Below are positions 1 through 7,792 of a stretch of 19,894 nt of DNA, piece after piece. The stretch lies in the NCBI GenBank assembly GCA_040080215.1, contig JBEBIT010000057.1, forward strand, positions 1 to 19,894, read 5' to 3'. This stretch comes from CAIUGU01 sp040080215. GTDB taxonomy: Bacteria > Pseudomonadota > Gammaproteobacteria > Steroidobacterales > Steroidobacteraceae. A model generated the notes under the pieces. It did no database searches, was not told the DNA's origin, and was given only the letters and a program-made list of their open reading frames with translations. Every line of letters begins with the position of its first letter. The first letter of the stretch is position 1. The translations under genes were made by a program, and so were the position numbers.

Positions 1-5
1 GCCAT
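1..5 (-). CDS. infB: Start of infB (translation initiation factor IF-2), cut by window edge
   Basis: Only the start codon and two further bases are visible. An ATG on the minus strand at 5-3 is preceded by a strong ribosome binding site, GGAGG (18-14), with an 8-base spacer. It begins 22 bases after the nusA stop. In proteobacteria infB almost always follows nusA in the rimP-nusA-infB operon, so the identity comes from position alone; no protein sequence can be read here. Confidence 0.55.
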
Positions 6-27
6 TCAGTCGTCCTCCAGCCAGAAC

Positions 28-1533
28 TCAGCCCTGCTGCTGCGGCGCTTCAAACCAGTGCTTGCGCGCCGTCATGATCAGCTCGGCCGCCCGCGCTGCT
101 TCCATTCCCTCGATTTCCGTGAGGTCATCGACCGCCTGTTCGGCGAGGTCTTCGCGGGTCACGATGCCGTGGCTTGCGAGGACATGGGCCAGCTCTTCAT
201 CCATCCCTTCCATCTCGAGCAGGTCTGCGGCCGGCTCGGAAGATTCGATCTCTTCCTCACTCGCGATCGCCTGCGTCAGCAGTACGTCGCGGGCTCGATT
301 GCGCAGCTCCTTGATCATCTGCTCGTCGAATTCCTCGATCGAGGCCAGCTCTGACGTGGGCACGTAGGCCACTTCCTCGATGGTCGAGAAGCCTTCCTGC
401 ACCAGGATCTGCGCGACTTCAGCGTCGACGTCGAGCTGCTTCATGAACGTCTCGACCAGACCGCGGGATTCGCTTTCGCTCTTCTCCTCGGCGGCCTGCT
501 CCGTCATCACGTTGAGCTCCCAGCCGGTGAGCTCGCTCGCGAGGCGGATGTTCTGGCCGCCACGGCCGATGGCCTGCGACAGCTTCTCTTCCGTGACGGC
601 GACGTCCATCGAATGCGACTCTTCATCGACGACGATGGACACAACTTCAGCGGGCGCCATCGCGTTGATGACGAACTGGGCGGGATTCTCGTCGAACGGG
701 ATGATGTCGACTCGCTCGCCGGCGATCTCGTTGGAGACGGCCTGCACGCGCGAACCACGCATGCCGACGCAGGCGCCGACAGGGTCGATGCGCGGGTCGC
801 TGCTGCGCACGGCGATCTTGGCGCGTACGCCAGGATCTCGGGCCGCGGCGAGGATCGTGATCAGGCCCTGGCCCACTTCGGGCACTTCGAGCTTGAACAG
901 TTCGATCAGGAATTCGGGGGCCGTGCGGGAGAGGAACAGCTGCGGGCCGCGCGGCTCGGAGCGCACTTCCTTGAGGTAAGCCTTGATGCGGTCCTGCGAA
1001 CGCACCGGCTCGCGGGGAATCATCGCCTCGCGGGGAATGAAGCCTTCGGCATTGCCGCCCAGGTCCACGAAAATGCCGTTGCGGTCGACGCGCTTCACGA
1101 GACCGGAGATCAGCGTACCGACGCGCGCCTTGTACTCGTCCACGACTTGCGACCGTTCGGCCTCGCGTACCTTCTGCACGATGACTTGCTTGGCCGTCTG
1201 CGCGGCGATGCGCCCGAACGCGACGGATTCCATCGGTACTTCGACGAAGCCATCGACGACGGCGTCGGCACTGACGTCACGGGCGTCGTCGAGCCTGAGC
1301 TCCTTGTCCGGGAACTCGAGTTCGGTGGAGTCGTCCGCGAAGACCTTCCAGCGACGGAACGTATCGTATTCGCCCGTCTTGCGGTTGATCGCGACACGCA
1401 CGTCGATGCCTTCGCCGTGACGCTTGCGCGTGGCGGAGGCGAGCGCTGCCTCGAGCGCGTCGAAGATGATCTCCTTGTCGACGCTCTTCTCGTTGGAAAC
1501 AGCGTCCACGACCATCAGGATTTCTTTGTTCAT
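28..1533 (-). CDS. nusA: Transcription termination/antitermination factor NusA
   Basis: NusA binds RNA polymerase and nascent RNA, modulating pausing, intrinsic termination and antitermination. The 501-residue product is full length. The N-terminal RNA-polymerase-binding domain covers about residues 1-125 and starts MNKEILMVVDAVSNEK. An S1 domain follows at about 134-200 (GTLISGLVKRVDRNGIFVDL), then two KH domains with GxxG-type loops (GMRG near 258 and GRGG in IGRGGQNIRLASELTGWEL). Two acidic C-terminal repeats of about 50 residues (from about 365) match the AR1/AR2 repeats of proteobacterial NusA. The ATG follows GCGGAG by about 8 bases. It lies 36 bases after rimP and directly before infB, so the three form one operon. 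Nothing is truncated. Confidence 0.97.
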   Translation of the reverse strand: MNKEILMVVDAVSNEKSVDKEIIFDALEAALASATRKRHGEGIDVRVAINRKTGEYDTFRRWKVFADDSTELEFPDKELRLDDARDVSADAVVDGFVEVPMESVAFGRIAAQTAKQVIVQKVREAERSQVVDEYKARVGTLISGLVKRVDRNGIFVDLGGNAEGFIPREAMIPREPVRSQDRIKAYLKEVRSEPRGPQLFLSRTAPEFLIELFKLEVPEVGQGLITILAAARDPGVRAKIAVRSSDPRIDPVGACVGMRGSRVQAVSNEIAGERVDIIPFDENPAQFVINAMAPAEVVSIVVDEESHSMDVAVTEEKLSQAIGRGGQNIRLASELTGWELNVMTEQAAEEKSESESRGLVETFMKQLDVDAEVAQILVQEGFSTIEEVAYVPTSELASIEEFDEQMIKELRNRARDVLLTQAIASEEEIESSEPAADLLEMEGMDEELAHVLASHGIVTREDLAEQAVDDLTEIEGMEAARAAELIMTARKHWFEAPQQQG

Positions 1534-1569
1534 TTCCAGACTCCGCGAAACATTCTCTCGACTCCCGGC

Positions 1570-2079
1570 CTACAGCTCCGGAACGAGCCGGGCCTTGTGA
1601 ACTCCGTTGACGGGCAGGGTCACTTCCCCGCCGTCCGCCCCTGCATCCAGCAGGAGGTTGCCCTCCGCCACTTTCAGCAACCGGCCCTGAAACCGCTTCC
1701 GTCCGCCCACCGGCGCCCGCATCTCGACACGCGCCTGCGAACCCACGAACCGTTCGAAATGCGCGAGCGTCCGGAGCACCCGGTCGAGTCCCGGGGACGA
1801 CACTTCAAGCGTGTATTCACCGGCCACCGGGTCTTCCTTGTCCATCACTTCGCTGACGGCATGGCTGACCCGCGCACAGTCTTCGACGGTAATCCCCGAC
1901 TCGGACTCAGCATCCGGAGGCGCAGCCTCGCTGGCCATCCCGGCACCTTGCCAGGGTCGGTCGATGTAGATCCGAAGGAGCGCCCCGCCCGGACGGCTGC
2001 CGTACTCGAGCTCCCAGAGCTCCAACCCCAAACCCTGGATGACGGGCTGGAGCAGCGCGGTGAGTTGATCTCTCAGCAC
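1570..2079 (-). CDS. rimP: Ribosome maturation factor RimP
   Basis: RimP is a cytoplasmic assembly factor for the 30S ribosomal subunit. The 169-residue protein has the family's two-domain layout. The N-terminal alpha/beta domain includes LGLELWELEYGSRPGGALLR and the acidic stretch ITVEDCARVSHAVSEVMD. The conserved SSPGLDRVL segment leads into a C-terminal SH3-like beta domain (KRFQGRLLKVAEGNLLLD). The start is a GTG (2079-2077) chosen because GGGAGG lies 6-7 bases upstream and the protein then begins MLRDQLTALLQPVIQGLG, as in the family. An insert rich in Ala, Pro and Glu (about residues 48-63) between the first beta strands is slightly longer than in the E. coli protein. It is the first gene of the rimP-nusA-infB operon; its leader is described separately. 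Confidence 0.95.
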   Translation of the reverse strand: MLRDQLTALLQPVIQGLGLELWELEYGSRPGGALLRIYIDRPWQGAGMASEAAPPDAESESGITVEDCARVSHAVSEVMDKEDPVAGEYTLEVSSPGLDRVLRTLAHFERFVGSQARVEMRAPVGGRKRFQGRLLKVAEGNLLLDAGADGGEVTLPVNGVHKARLVPEL

Positions 2080-2141
2080 GACGCACCTCCCTTACCCGTT
2101 CCCGGGGCCCAGATACTGGCCAAATTGCTGGCAACAGAAAC

Positions 2142-2165
2142 AAAAAATGGGCCCGAGGCCCATTT
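2142..2165 (-). terminator. Intrinsic terminator T2 in the rimP leader
   Basis: On the minus strand a 9-bp perfect stem (AAATGGGCC / GGCCCATTT) with a TCG loop runs directly into six T residues (2147-2142). This is a textbook Rho-independent terminator. The opposite strand has only three T residues after the stem, so the orientation is clear. It lies between the leader promoter and rimP, so it must be read through for rimP to be expressed from that promoter. Confidence 0.85.
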
Positions 2166-2177
2166 CCAAAAACCCTG

Positions 2178-2195
2178 AAAAGCCCCCGCGGGGGC
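2178..2195 (-). terminator. Intrinsic terminator-like hairpin T1 in the rimP leader
   Basis: On the minus strand GCCCC-CGCG-GGGGC forms a perfect GC stem followed by TTTT (2181-2178). The T-tract is short, so termination may be partial. It lies about 13 bases upstream of T2. Its 5' arm overlaps a segment (2196-2191, GGCCCC) that could instead pair with GGGGCC at 2220-2215, an alternative structure that would block T1. Confidence 0.65.
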
Positions 2196-2255
2196 CCTTC
2201 TTGCCACCTTGCCAGGCCCCGAAGGACTTGGCTCAGCGTGTTCTCTCAGCCGCGG

Positions 2256-2284
2256 ATACTAAGGTGTGCAAGCACTTATTTCAA
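2256..2284 (-). promoter_or_regulatory. Sigma70-type promoter for the rimP-nusA-infB leader
   Basis: On the minus strand the -35 box TTGAAA (2284-2279) and the -10 box TAGTAT (2261-2256) are separated by exactly 17 bases. Each differs from consensus at one or two positions. The expected transcription start is about 2249-2247, giving a leader of about 170 bases before the rimP GTG, with two terminators inside it. A transcript ending at T2 would be about 105 bases long. Confidence 0.75.
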
Positions 2285-2591
2285 GGCGAGATTGCGTTGC
2301 CCGCAAGGTAGCGCCACAACCGGGACGGCTCGCCCGGGGTGGGATCCCCTGACTCGGCATAAGCCTGGGTAGCGAGACCGCCCACTTGAAGGTGCTCAAC
2401 CCGACGGCAAGTCAGCAGTATCGATTCAAGATGGGTGCGCCTTCATGAAACCCTTAGGACACCGCCGGTCACGCTGACTCTGCCGGTGAGCACGCTGGCC
2501 GCAGCAACAGCTCTACGTCGCTGTGCGAGAATGGGACCGCGACGGACATCGAATGGCAGTCGGCCTTGGATCGATACAGGGGAACGGGTGG
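2285..2591. other. Intergenic region between divergent rimP and tctB
   Basis: No coding region or RNA gene could be assigned here. It should contain the control region for the tctBAC operon, but I see no convincing plus-strand promoter. It can fold locally: CCGGG (2320-2324) pairs with CCCGG (2333-2337), flanked by CAC/GTG, and GGGGTGGGATCCCC (2337-2350) is a second short hairpin. Some short strings recall 6S RNA, but I could not build the expected fold. Confidence 0.4.
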
Positions 2592-3068
2592 ATGGAGGAG
2601 TCGGGAACAGCCAAGGGGATTCCTCAGGATCTGGGCGCGGGCCTGTTCCTGGTCGCCGTGTCGCTGCTCGCGCTGTGGCAGGGAGCAGATCTTGACGCCG
2701 GCACGTTGCGTGAAATGGGTCCCGGCATGCTGCCGCGCGCGCTCGCCGTGCTGACCGGTCTTTGCGGGCTGGGCGTCGGCACTCGGCCCTTCTGGTCGAG
2801 CGAAGCGCAGGAGGCCCTCCAAGCCTGGTCGCTCCGCGGCGCGCTGCTGATCATGGGGGCTGCCCTCTTCTTCGCCTACGCGATCCGCCCGCTCGGCTTT
2901 ACCGTGGCAGGGCCCGTCGCCATCCTGCTCGCCGCGTTAGGCGGGAAAGAGACCCGCTGGATCGAGATCATCGTGTTCGCCGTCGTCATGACCGCGTTCT
3001 GCACGCTGCTGTTCCGGGTCGCGTTAGGCCTGCCGATTCCCGTGGCGCCCTGGTTGCTGGACTATTGA
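2592..3068 (+). CDS. tctB: Tripartite tricarboxylate transporter, small membrane subunit TctB
   Basis: This is the small integral-membrane subunit of a TTT-family secondary transporter for carboxylates or similar organic anions. The 158-residue product has the usual TctB size and pattern: an N-terminal segment GAGLFLVAVSLLALWQGADL, then the diagnostic motif LREMGPGMLPRALAVLTGLCGLG after the first membrane helix, and three more hydrophobic segments. The start at 2592 (MEESGTAKGIPQDLG) was preferred to upstream in-frame codons because AGGGGA lies about 9 bases upstream and because TctB proteins start close to the first helix. Its TGA overlaps the tctA ATG by one base (TGATG), a sign of translational coupling. 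The substrate cannot be told from sequence. Confidence 0.9.
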   Translation: MEESGTAKGIPQDLGAGLFLVAVSLLALWQGADLDAGTLREMGPGMLPRALAVLTGLCGLGVGTRPFWSSEAQEALQAWSLRGALLIMGAALFFAYAIRPLGFTVAGPVAILLAALGGKETRWIEIIVFAVVMTAFCTLLFRVALGLPIPVAPWLLDY

Positions 3069-4573
3069 TGGACACGTTGCTCGCCAACCTGACGCTCGGG
3101 TTTTCGACCGCGTTGTCGTTCCAGAACCTGGGACTGTGTTTCATCGGCTGCCTCGTCGGCACGCTGGTGGGCGTGCTCCCCGGCGTCGGGCCCATCGCGA
3201 CCATTGCGATGCTGCTGCCACTGACCTTCAACATCGACCCGACCGGCGCCCTCATCATGCTCGCCGGCATCTATTACGGGGCGCAGTACGGCGGGTCGAC
3301 CACGGCCATCCTCCTCAACGTGCCCGGCGAAGCCACGTCGGTCGTCTCCACGATCGACGGACACCAGATGGCACGGCAGGGCCGCGCCGGCATTGCACTC
3401 GGCCTGGCTGCCATCGGTTCGTTCATCGCAGGCAGCATCGCGACGCTGCTCATTGCCGCCCTCGCCTCGCCGCTGACGGCACTCGCTCTGCTGTTTGGTC
3501 CAGCCGAATATTTCTCGCTGATGGTGCTGGGGCTCACCTTCGCGATGGTGCTCGCGCGCGGCTCGGTCCTGAAAGCTGCGTCGATGATCATCCTGGGCGT
3601 GCTGCTGTCGACCATCGGCACGGACCTCGAGACGGGTGAGGAGCGGCTGACCTTCGGCCTCTCGGCGCTGTCGGACGGCATCGACTTCACCGTGCTCGCG
3701 ATGGGCCTGTTCGGCTTTGCCGAAATCCTGCGCAATCTCGAGAACCCCGAAGCGCGCGCCATCCTGACGACGGCGATCGGCCGGCTGTTGCCGTCGCGTG
3801 AAGACTTGCGCAAAGCCATCGCCCCCATCCTGCGCGGCACGGGCCTTGGCGCCCTGCTCGGCATCCTGCCCGGCAACGGTGCCGTCCTCGGGCCGTTCGC
3901 GTCGTACTCACTGGAAAAGAAGATTGCCAAGGACCCTTCGCGCTTCGGCAAGGGCGCGCCTGAAGGACTCGCCGGCCCTGAAGCCGCGAACAACGCCGGC
4001 GCTCAGACGGCTTTCATTCCGCTGCTCACGCTCGGCATTCCGCCGAACGCCGTCATGGCGTTGATGGTCGGCGCGATGACGATCCACGGCATCATCCCCG
4101 GCCCGCAGGTGATGACCCGCAACCCGGAACTGTTCTGGGGCATGATCGCCAGCATGTGGATCGGCAACCTGATGCTGCTGATCATCAACCTGCCGCTGGT
4201 CGGCATGTGGGTGCGATTGCTGCAGGTGCCCTATCGGCTGATGTTCCCGGCGATCCTGCTGTTCTGCTGCATCGGCATCTATTCGATCAACAACAGCCCG
4301 TTCGACGTGGTGCTGACGGCCGTGTTCGGCCTCGTCGGATATGCCCTGCACAAGTTCGGTTACGAACCCGCGCCGCTGCTACTCGGCTTCGTGCTCGGCA
4401 AACTGCTGGAAGAGAAGATGCGCCAGGCACTGGTGATCTCGCGCGGCAGTTTCGCTACCTTTGTCGAGCGGCCGGTCTCGGCCGGCCTGCTGATCGTCGC
4501 GGTCGTGGTGCTGGTGGTCGCGGTGTTGCCGGCGATTCGCAAGGGCCGCGAGAAGGCGTTCCAGGAAGAGTAG
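3068..4573 (+). CDS. tctA: Tripartite tricarboxylate transporter, large permease subunit TctA
   Basis: TctA is the large permease of the TTT system in the inner membrane. It carries the solute in symport with Na+ or H+ after delivery by TctC. The 501-residue product has the family's length and hallmarks. An N-terminal repeat includes GVLPGVGPIATIAMLLPLTF and IYYGAQYGGSTTAILLNVPGE. A second half repeats the pattern with GILPGNGAVLGPFASYSLE, and NNAGAQTAFIPLLTLGIPPN is the equivalent of the NVPGE region. About 12 hydrophobic segments are visible. The frame is open further upstream, but the ATG at 3068 is the clear start because it overlaps the tctB stop and restores the normal N-terminus (MDTLLANLTLGF). 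Confidence 0.95.
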   Translation: MDTLLANLTLGFSTALSFQNLGLCFIGCLVGTLVGVLPGVGPIATIAMLLPLTFNIDPTGALIMLAGIYYGAQYGGSTTAILLNVPGEATSVVSTIDGHQMARQGRAGIALGLAAIGSFIAGSIATLLIAALASPLTALALLFGPAEYFSLMVLGLTFAMVLARGSVLKAASMIILGVLLSTIGTDLETGEERLTFGLSALSDGIDFTVLAMGLFGFAEILRNLENPEARAILTTAIGRLLPSREDLRKAIAPILRGTGLGALLGILPGNGAVLGPFASYSLEKKIAKDPSRFGKGAPEGLAGPEAANNAGAQTAFIPLLTLGIPPNAVMALMVGAMTIHGIIPGPQVMTRNPELFWGMIASMWIGNLMLLIINLPLVGMWVRLLQVPYRLMFPAILLFCCIGIYSINNSPFDVVLTAVFGLVGYALHKFGYEPAPLLLGFVLGKLLEEKMRQALVISRGSFATFVERPVSAGLLIVAVVVLVVAVLPAIRKGREKAFQEE

Positions 4574-4588
4574 TTCGGAGTGAAGGCC

Positions 4589-5563
4589 ATGATTCGATCA
4601 CTGTTCGTAGTTGCTGTGCTCCTCGGCTTCGGTGCCGGCACGGCATCGGCGCAGACCTATCCCACGCGCCCCATCACGATGATCGTGCCGTTCACGGCAG
4701 GTGGCCCCACGGACGTGATCGCACGCATCGTCGGCGAACACATGTCGAAGACGCTCGGGCAGCAGATCATCATCGAGAACGTCATCGGCGCCGGCGGTAC
4801 CGTGGGCAGTACGCGAGGTGCGCAGGCCGCTCCCGACGGCTACGTATTGACCATGGGCCAGATGGGCACGCACGGCGCCGCGCCCGCGATGTATCCCAAG
4901 CTGAAATACGATCCGACAACGGACTTCGCACCGGTCGGCATGGCTGCGGGCACACCCATACTGATCGTCGCCAAGAAGCAGTTCCCGCCGGCGACGCTCA
5001 AGGAGTTCATCGCCTACGTGAAGGCCAATACCGCCAAGGTCAATGAAGCCCACGCAGGTGCCGGCTCCGTGTCGTTCACCTCGTGCACGCTGCTCAATTC
5101 ACAGCTCGGCCTCAAGTTCACGCAGGTGGCGTATCGGGGCACCGGCCCTGCGCTCAACGACCTCGTCGCGGGCCAGGTCGACTTCATGTGTGACCAGATC
5201 GTGAACCTCGTCGAGCAGGTGAAGTCCGGCAACATCAAGGCCTACGCGATTGCCACGCCGGAGCGTTCGCCCGCGCTGCCGAACGTACCGACGACGAAGG
5301 AAGCCGGCATGCCCGAATACCAGGTCACTGCGTGGAATGCCCTGTTCGCGCCGAAGGCAACGCCGCCCGCGATCGTCGCCAAGGTCAATGCCGCGCTCGA
5401 CAAGGCCCTCGACGACGCCAGCGTGCGCAAGCGGTTGCTCGAACTAGGCGCCGTCATCCCGCCGAAGAGCGAACGCTCGCCCGCCTGGCTCGGCACGTTC
5501 GTAAAGGCAGAAGTCGCGCGCTGGACACCGATCCTGAAGGCTGCGGGCGCGAAGGGAGAGTAG
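4589..5563 (+). CDS. tctC: TctC/Bug family periplasmic solute-binding protein
   Basis: This is the periplasmic receptor that binds the substrate and feeds it to the TctA/TctB permease. The ATG at 4589 gives 324 residues with a clean Sec signal peptide (MIRSLFVVAVLLGFGAGTASA, cut before QTYPTRP). A GTG at 4580 is a possible alternative; CGGAG at 4576-4580 fits the ATG best. The mature protein starts with the Bug-family signature YPTRPITMIVPFTAGGPTDV and keeps the two-lobed pattern, including GTVGSTRGAQAAPDGYVLTM, YRGTGPALNDLVAGQVDFM and YAIATPERSPALPNVPTTKE. It lies 15 bases after tctA, so B-A-C form one operon. No TctDE-type two-component system or other regulator is next to it. Bug proteins are very diverse in ligand, so no substrate is assigned. 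Confidence 0.93.
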   Translation: MIRSLFVVAVLLGFGAGTASAQTYPTRPITMIVPFTAGGPTDVIARIVGEHMSKTLGQQIIIENVIGAGGTVGSTRGAQAAPDGYVLTMGQMGTHGAAPAMYPKLKYDPTTDFAPVGMAAGTPILIVAKKQFPPATLKEFIAYVKANTAKVNEAHAGAGSVSFTSCTLLNSQLGLKFTQVAYRGTGPALNDLVAGQVDFMCDQIVNLVEQVKSGNIKAYAIATPERSPALPNVPTTKEAGMPEYQVTAWNALFAPKATPPAIVAKVNAALDKALDDASVRKRLLELGAVIPPKSERSPAWLGTFVKAEVARWTPILKAAGAKGE

Positions 5564-5640
5564 ACTCGGAAGGCGTTGCCTCGCGAGGCCCGCGGCCCGC
5601 GATCGGCGGTGACTGACATCGGCACCCACGGGACTAGTAC

Positions 5641-6546
5641 GTGCAGCCCTCCAGAGAATCGGGCGAGATTGCTGCGGACCCGACGGCGGTCCTGATCCGT
5701 CGCTGTGCCGCGGCTCTCACTGGCGCCATTGCGCGGGTGGAGCGCAATCCGAGCCGCGCAGCCGTCCATGAAGTCAGGGTGGCAGCGAGGCGACTACGGG
5801 GTCTGCTGCGTGCCATCCGCAAGGACCTCCATCCGACCCTGCAAGCCAGCCTGCAGTTCGACTTGAAGAACCTGTCGCGGTCGTTCGGGACGCTGCGCGA
5901 CGTCTCTGTGCGCTGGCGCCTGCTGCAAGAGATGCGCCGTCGGCCGCATGAACGCGGGGGTGACATGAGCACGCGGGCGTTAGGCGGCATTCTCGCCGAA
6001 GTCGTCGGGATGGAACGCCACCTGCAGACGGAGGCCCGCCAGCTCCTCGGTTCGGCGGCGTGGAACGAGCGCAAGGAACGGATCCGTGAAGCCCTGTCCA
6101 GTTCGGCTCTGCTGGCGGTTCGGCCCCGCCCCCAACGGCGGGTCAGCGGGCGGGCGCTCCGGCGCAGCCTCAGGCGTGTATCGAAGCGGCTAGCCAGCAA
6201 CTCGATCGCGCAACGGGATCTGCACAGATTGCGGCTTGCGGTGAAGCAGGCCCGTTACCTCACGGAACTCCTGGGCGACACTCCCGGCTGGGACGAGGAG
6301 CCTACCTGTGCAGCGGTGGCCGGGAGCCTGCGCCAGCTGCAGACTGTCCTGGGCGATATCAACGATCACTTCGGCCTGAGCGAATGGGCGCTCACTGCGG
6401 TGGTCGACGTCACCATCAGACGTGCGCTGGTACGGGAGATCGATCTCCGGATCGGCCTGCGGATCCGAAAATTCCGGGGGCTGCGCAAGAAGTTGCGTGA
6501 ACCAATCAAGGAAAGCGCCAGGGCTCTTCTGGCTGCGGCAACTTGA
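5641..6546 (+). CDS. CHAD domain-containing protein
   Basis: CHAD domains are all-helical, rich in conserved His and basic residues, and are known to bind inorganic polyphosphate. The 301-residue product is essentially one CHAD domain. The N-terminal half has the signature HEVRVAARRLRGLL (His43 and the arginines after it) and an LRDVSVRWRLL motif. The C-terminal half repeats it as LHRLRLAVKQARYLTELLGD (about residues 199-218). No CYTH (triphosphate tunnel) domain is fused or adjacent, although CHAD often pairs with one. The start is GTG at 5641, with no strong ribosome binding site, and no better in-frame codon is apparent. It lies 77 bases after tctC; a shared transcript is possible but a functional link is doubtful. 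Confidence 0.85.
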   Translation: MQPSRESGEIAADPTAVLIRRCAAALTGAIARVERNPSRAAVHEVRVAARRLRGLLRAIRKDLHPTLQASLQFDLKNLSRSFGTLRDVSVRWRLLQEMRRRPHERGGDMSTRALGGILAEVVGMERHLQTEARQLLGSAAWNERKERIREALSSSALLAVRPRPQRRVSGRALRRSLRRVSKRLASNSIAQRDLHRLRLAVKQARYLTELLGDTPGWDEEPTCAAVAGSLRQLQTVLGDINDHFGLSEWALTAVVDVTIRRALVREIDLRIGLRIRKFRGLRKKLREPIKESARALLAAAT

Positions 6547-6602
6547 CTGGTCCCCGACCGGCTGCCCCGGCCTGGCCCAGCAAGAGCCGGTTCTACACCG
6601 GT

Positions 6603-7703
6603 TCAGTACAGCACCCCGAGAGCCTCGCGCGTGAAGTCGCGCAGGGCTTCGCTGCGACCCTCGCGGATCTTGACGACCCACTCCGGATCGGCAAGCAACG
6701 CGCGGCCCACGGCCACGAGATCAAAGTCGCCCCGCTCGTACCGGCGAAGCAGGTCATCGAGCGGCGTCGGTACGGAAGATTCGCCGCCGAACGCGGCCAT
6801 GAACTCGCCGGACAAGCCGATCGAGCCTACCGTGATGGTTGCCTTGCCCGTCAGCTTCTTCGCCCAGCCCGCGAAGTTGAGATCCGATCCTTCGAACTCC
6901 GGTTGCCAGAAGCGGCGCTGCGAGCAGTGGAAAATGTCGACGCCGGCGTCGGCCAGCGGTTGCAGCCAGGCGGCCATTTCAGCAGGCGTGTTTGCAAGCT
7001 TCGCCGCGAAGTCGCGCACCTTCCATTGCGAGAGACGCAGCAGCAACGCGAAATCCTCGCCCACTGCCGTGCGCACGGCCTTCACCACTTCGACGGCAAA
7101 GCGAGTGCGTTCCGCCAGCGTCGCGCCGCCATAGCGGTCGGTGCGCAGGTTCAGGGCAGCCCAGAAGAACTGGTCGAACAGATAGCCATGCGCGCCATGC
7201 AGTTCGACGGCCGCAAAACCCAGGCGCTTGGCGTCTTCAGCAGCGGTCGCGAATGCTGCGATGGTATCGGCGATGTCTCGTTCCGTCATCGCGACGCCTC
7301 CCACCTGGCCCGGCAGGAAGAGCCCCGACGGCCCCTCGAACGGGACCGGCGGCAACCAGCCCGAACGATGCGGGGTCTGGATGCCCATGTGCCACAACTG
7401 CGGCGCCATCGCCCCGCCGGCGGAACGCACGCCGTCGACCACCTTTTGCCATGCACCCAATGCTTCCGTTCCGTAGAAGTGCGGCACCGCGGGATCGGCC
7501 GAGGCGCTCGGTCGATTGACGACGGTTCCCTCAGACAAGATCAAGCCGACCTCCCCTTCGGCACGGCGACGATAGTAATTCGCCACTTCTTCAGTGGGCA
7601 CGCCACCCGGCGAGAACGAACGAGTCATCGGCGCCATCACGAAACGATTGCGTAACCGCAGCGACTTGAGCTCGAAGGGGGCGAACAAAGCGGCATTGCT
7701 CAA
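6603..7703 (-). CDS. Old Yellow Enzyme family NADH:flavin oxidoreductase
   Basis: This is an FMN-dependent ene-reductase-type TIM barrel that typically reduces activated C=C bonds with NAD(P)H. The 366-residue product matches the family length. The N-terminal FMN-binding segment is NRFVMAPMTRSFSPGG. Gln102 lies in APQLWHMG. The substrate-binding pair is His169/His172 in ELHGAHGYLFDQFF, followed by the typical NLRTDRYGG. The phosphate-binding end is TVGSIGL and DLVAVGRALLADPEWV. I chose the TTG at 7703 because GGAG sits 7 bases upstream and the protein then starts SNAALFAPFELKSLRLRNR, as in relatives. Longer readings add a non-homologous basic extension. It lies 89 bases downstream of the rubrerythrin-like gene on the same strand. 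The physiological substrate is unknown. Confidence 0.92.
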   Translation of the reverse strand: MSNAALFAPFELKSLRLRNRFVMAPMTRSFSPGGVPTEEVANYYRRRAEGEVGLILSEGTVVNRPSASADPAVPHFYGTEALGAWQKVVDGVRSAGGAMAPQLWHMGIQTPHRSGWLPPVPFEGPSGLFLPGQVGGVAMTERDIADTIAAFATAAEDAKRLGFAAVELHGAHGYLFDQFFWAALNLRTDRYGGATLAERTRFAVEVVKAVRTAVGEDFALLLRLSQWKVRDFAAKLANTPAEMAAWLQPLADAGVDIFHCSQRRFWQPEFEGSDLNFAGWAKKLTGKATITVGSIGLSGEFMAAFGGESSVPTPLDDLLRRYERGDFDLVAVGRALLADPEWVVKIREGRSEALRDFTREALGVLY

Positions 7704-7792
7704 CGTGAGTCTCCAGGCGGGAAAGGATCGGCGAGCCCGTATGCTGCCAGAATCCGAAGCCCGGAGTCGGATCCCTCGTTGCAACTAGCAGG

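Noticed and set aside
613..2178. Long plus-strand open frame opposite nusA and rimP
   Set aside because: It is a high-GC shadow of two certain genes on the other strand, with no family features and no ribosome binding site.
2264..2460. Possible 6S RNA or riboswitch in the rimP-tctB gap
   Set aside because: A few short strings recall 6S RNA (a CCCCTGA stretch followed by CGG), but the long hairpin with a central bubble could not be drawn, and no riboswitch core was found.
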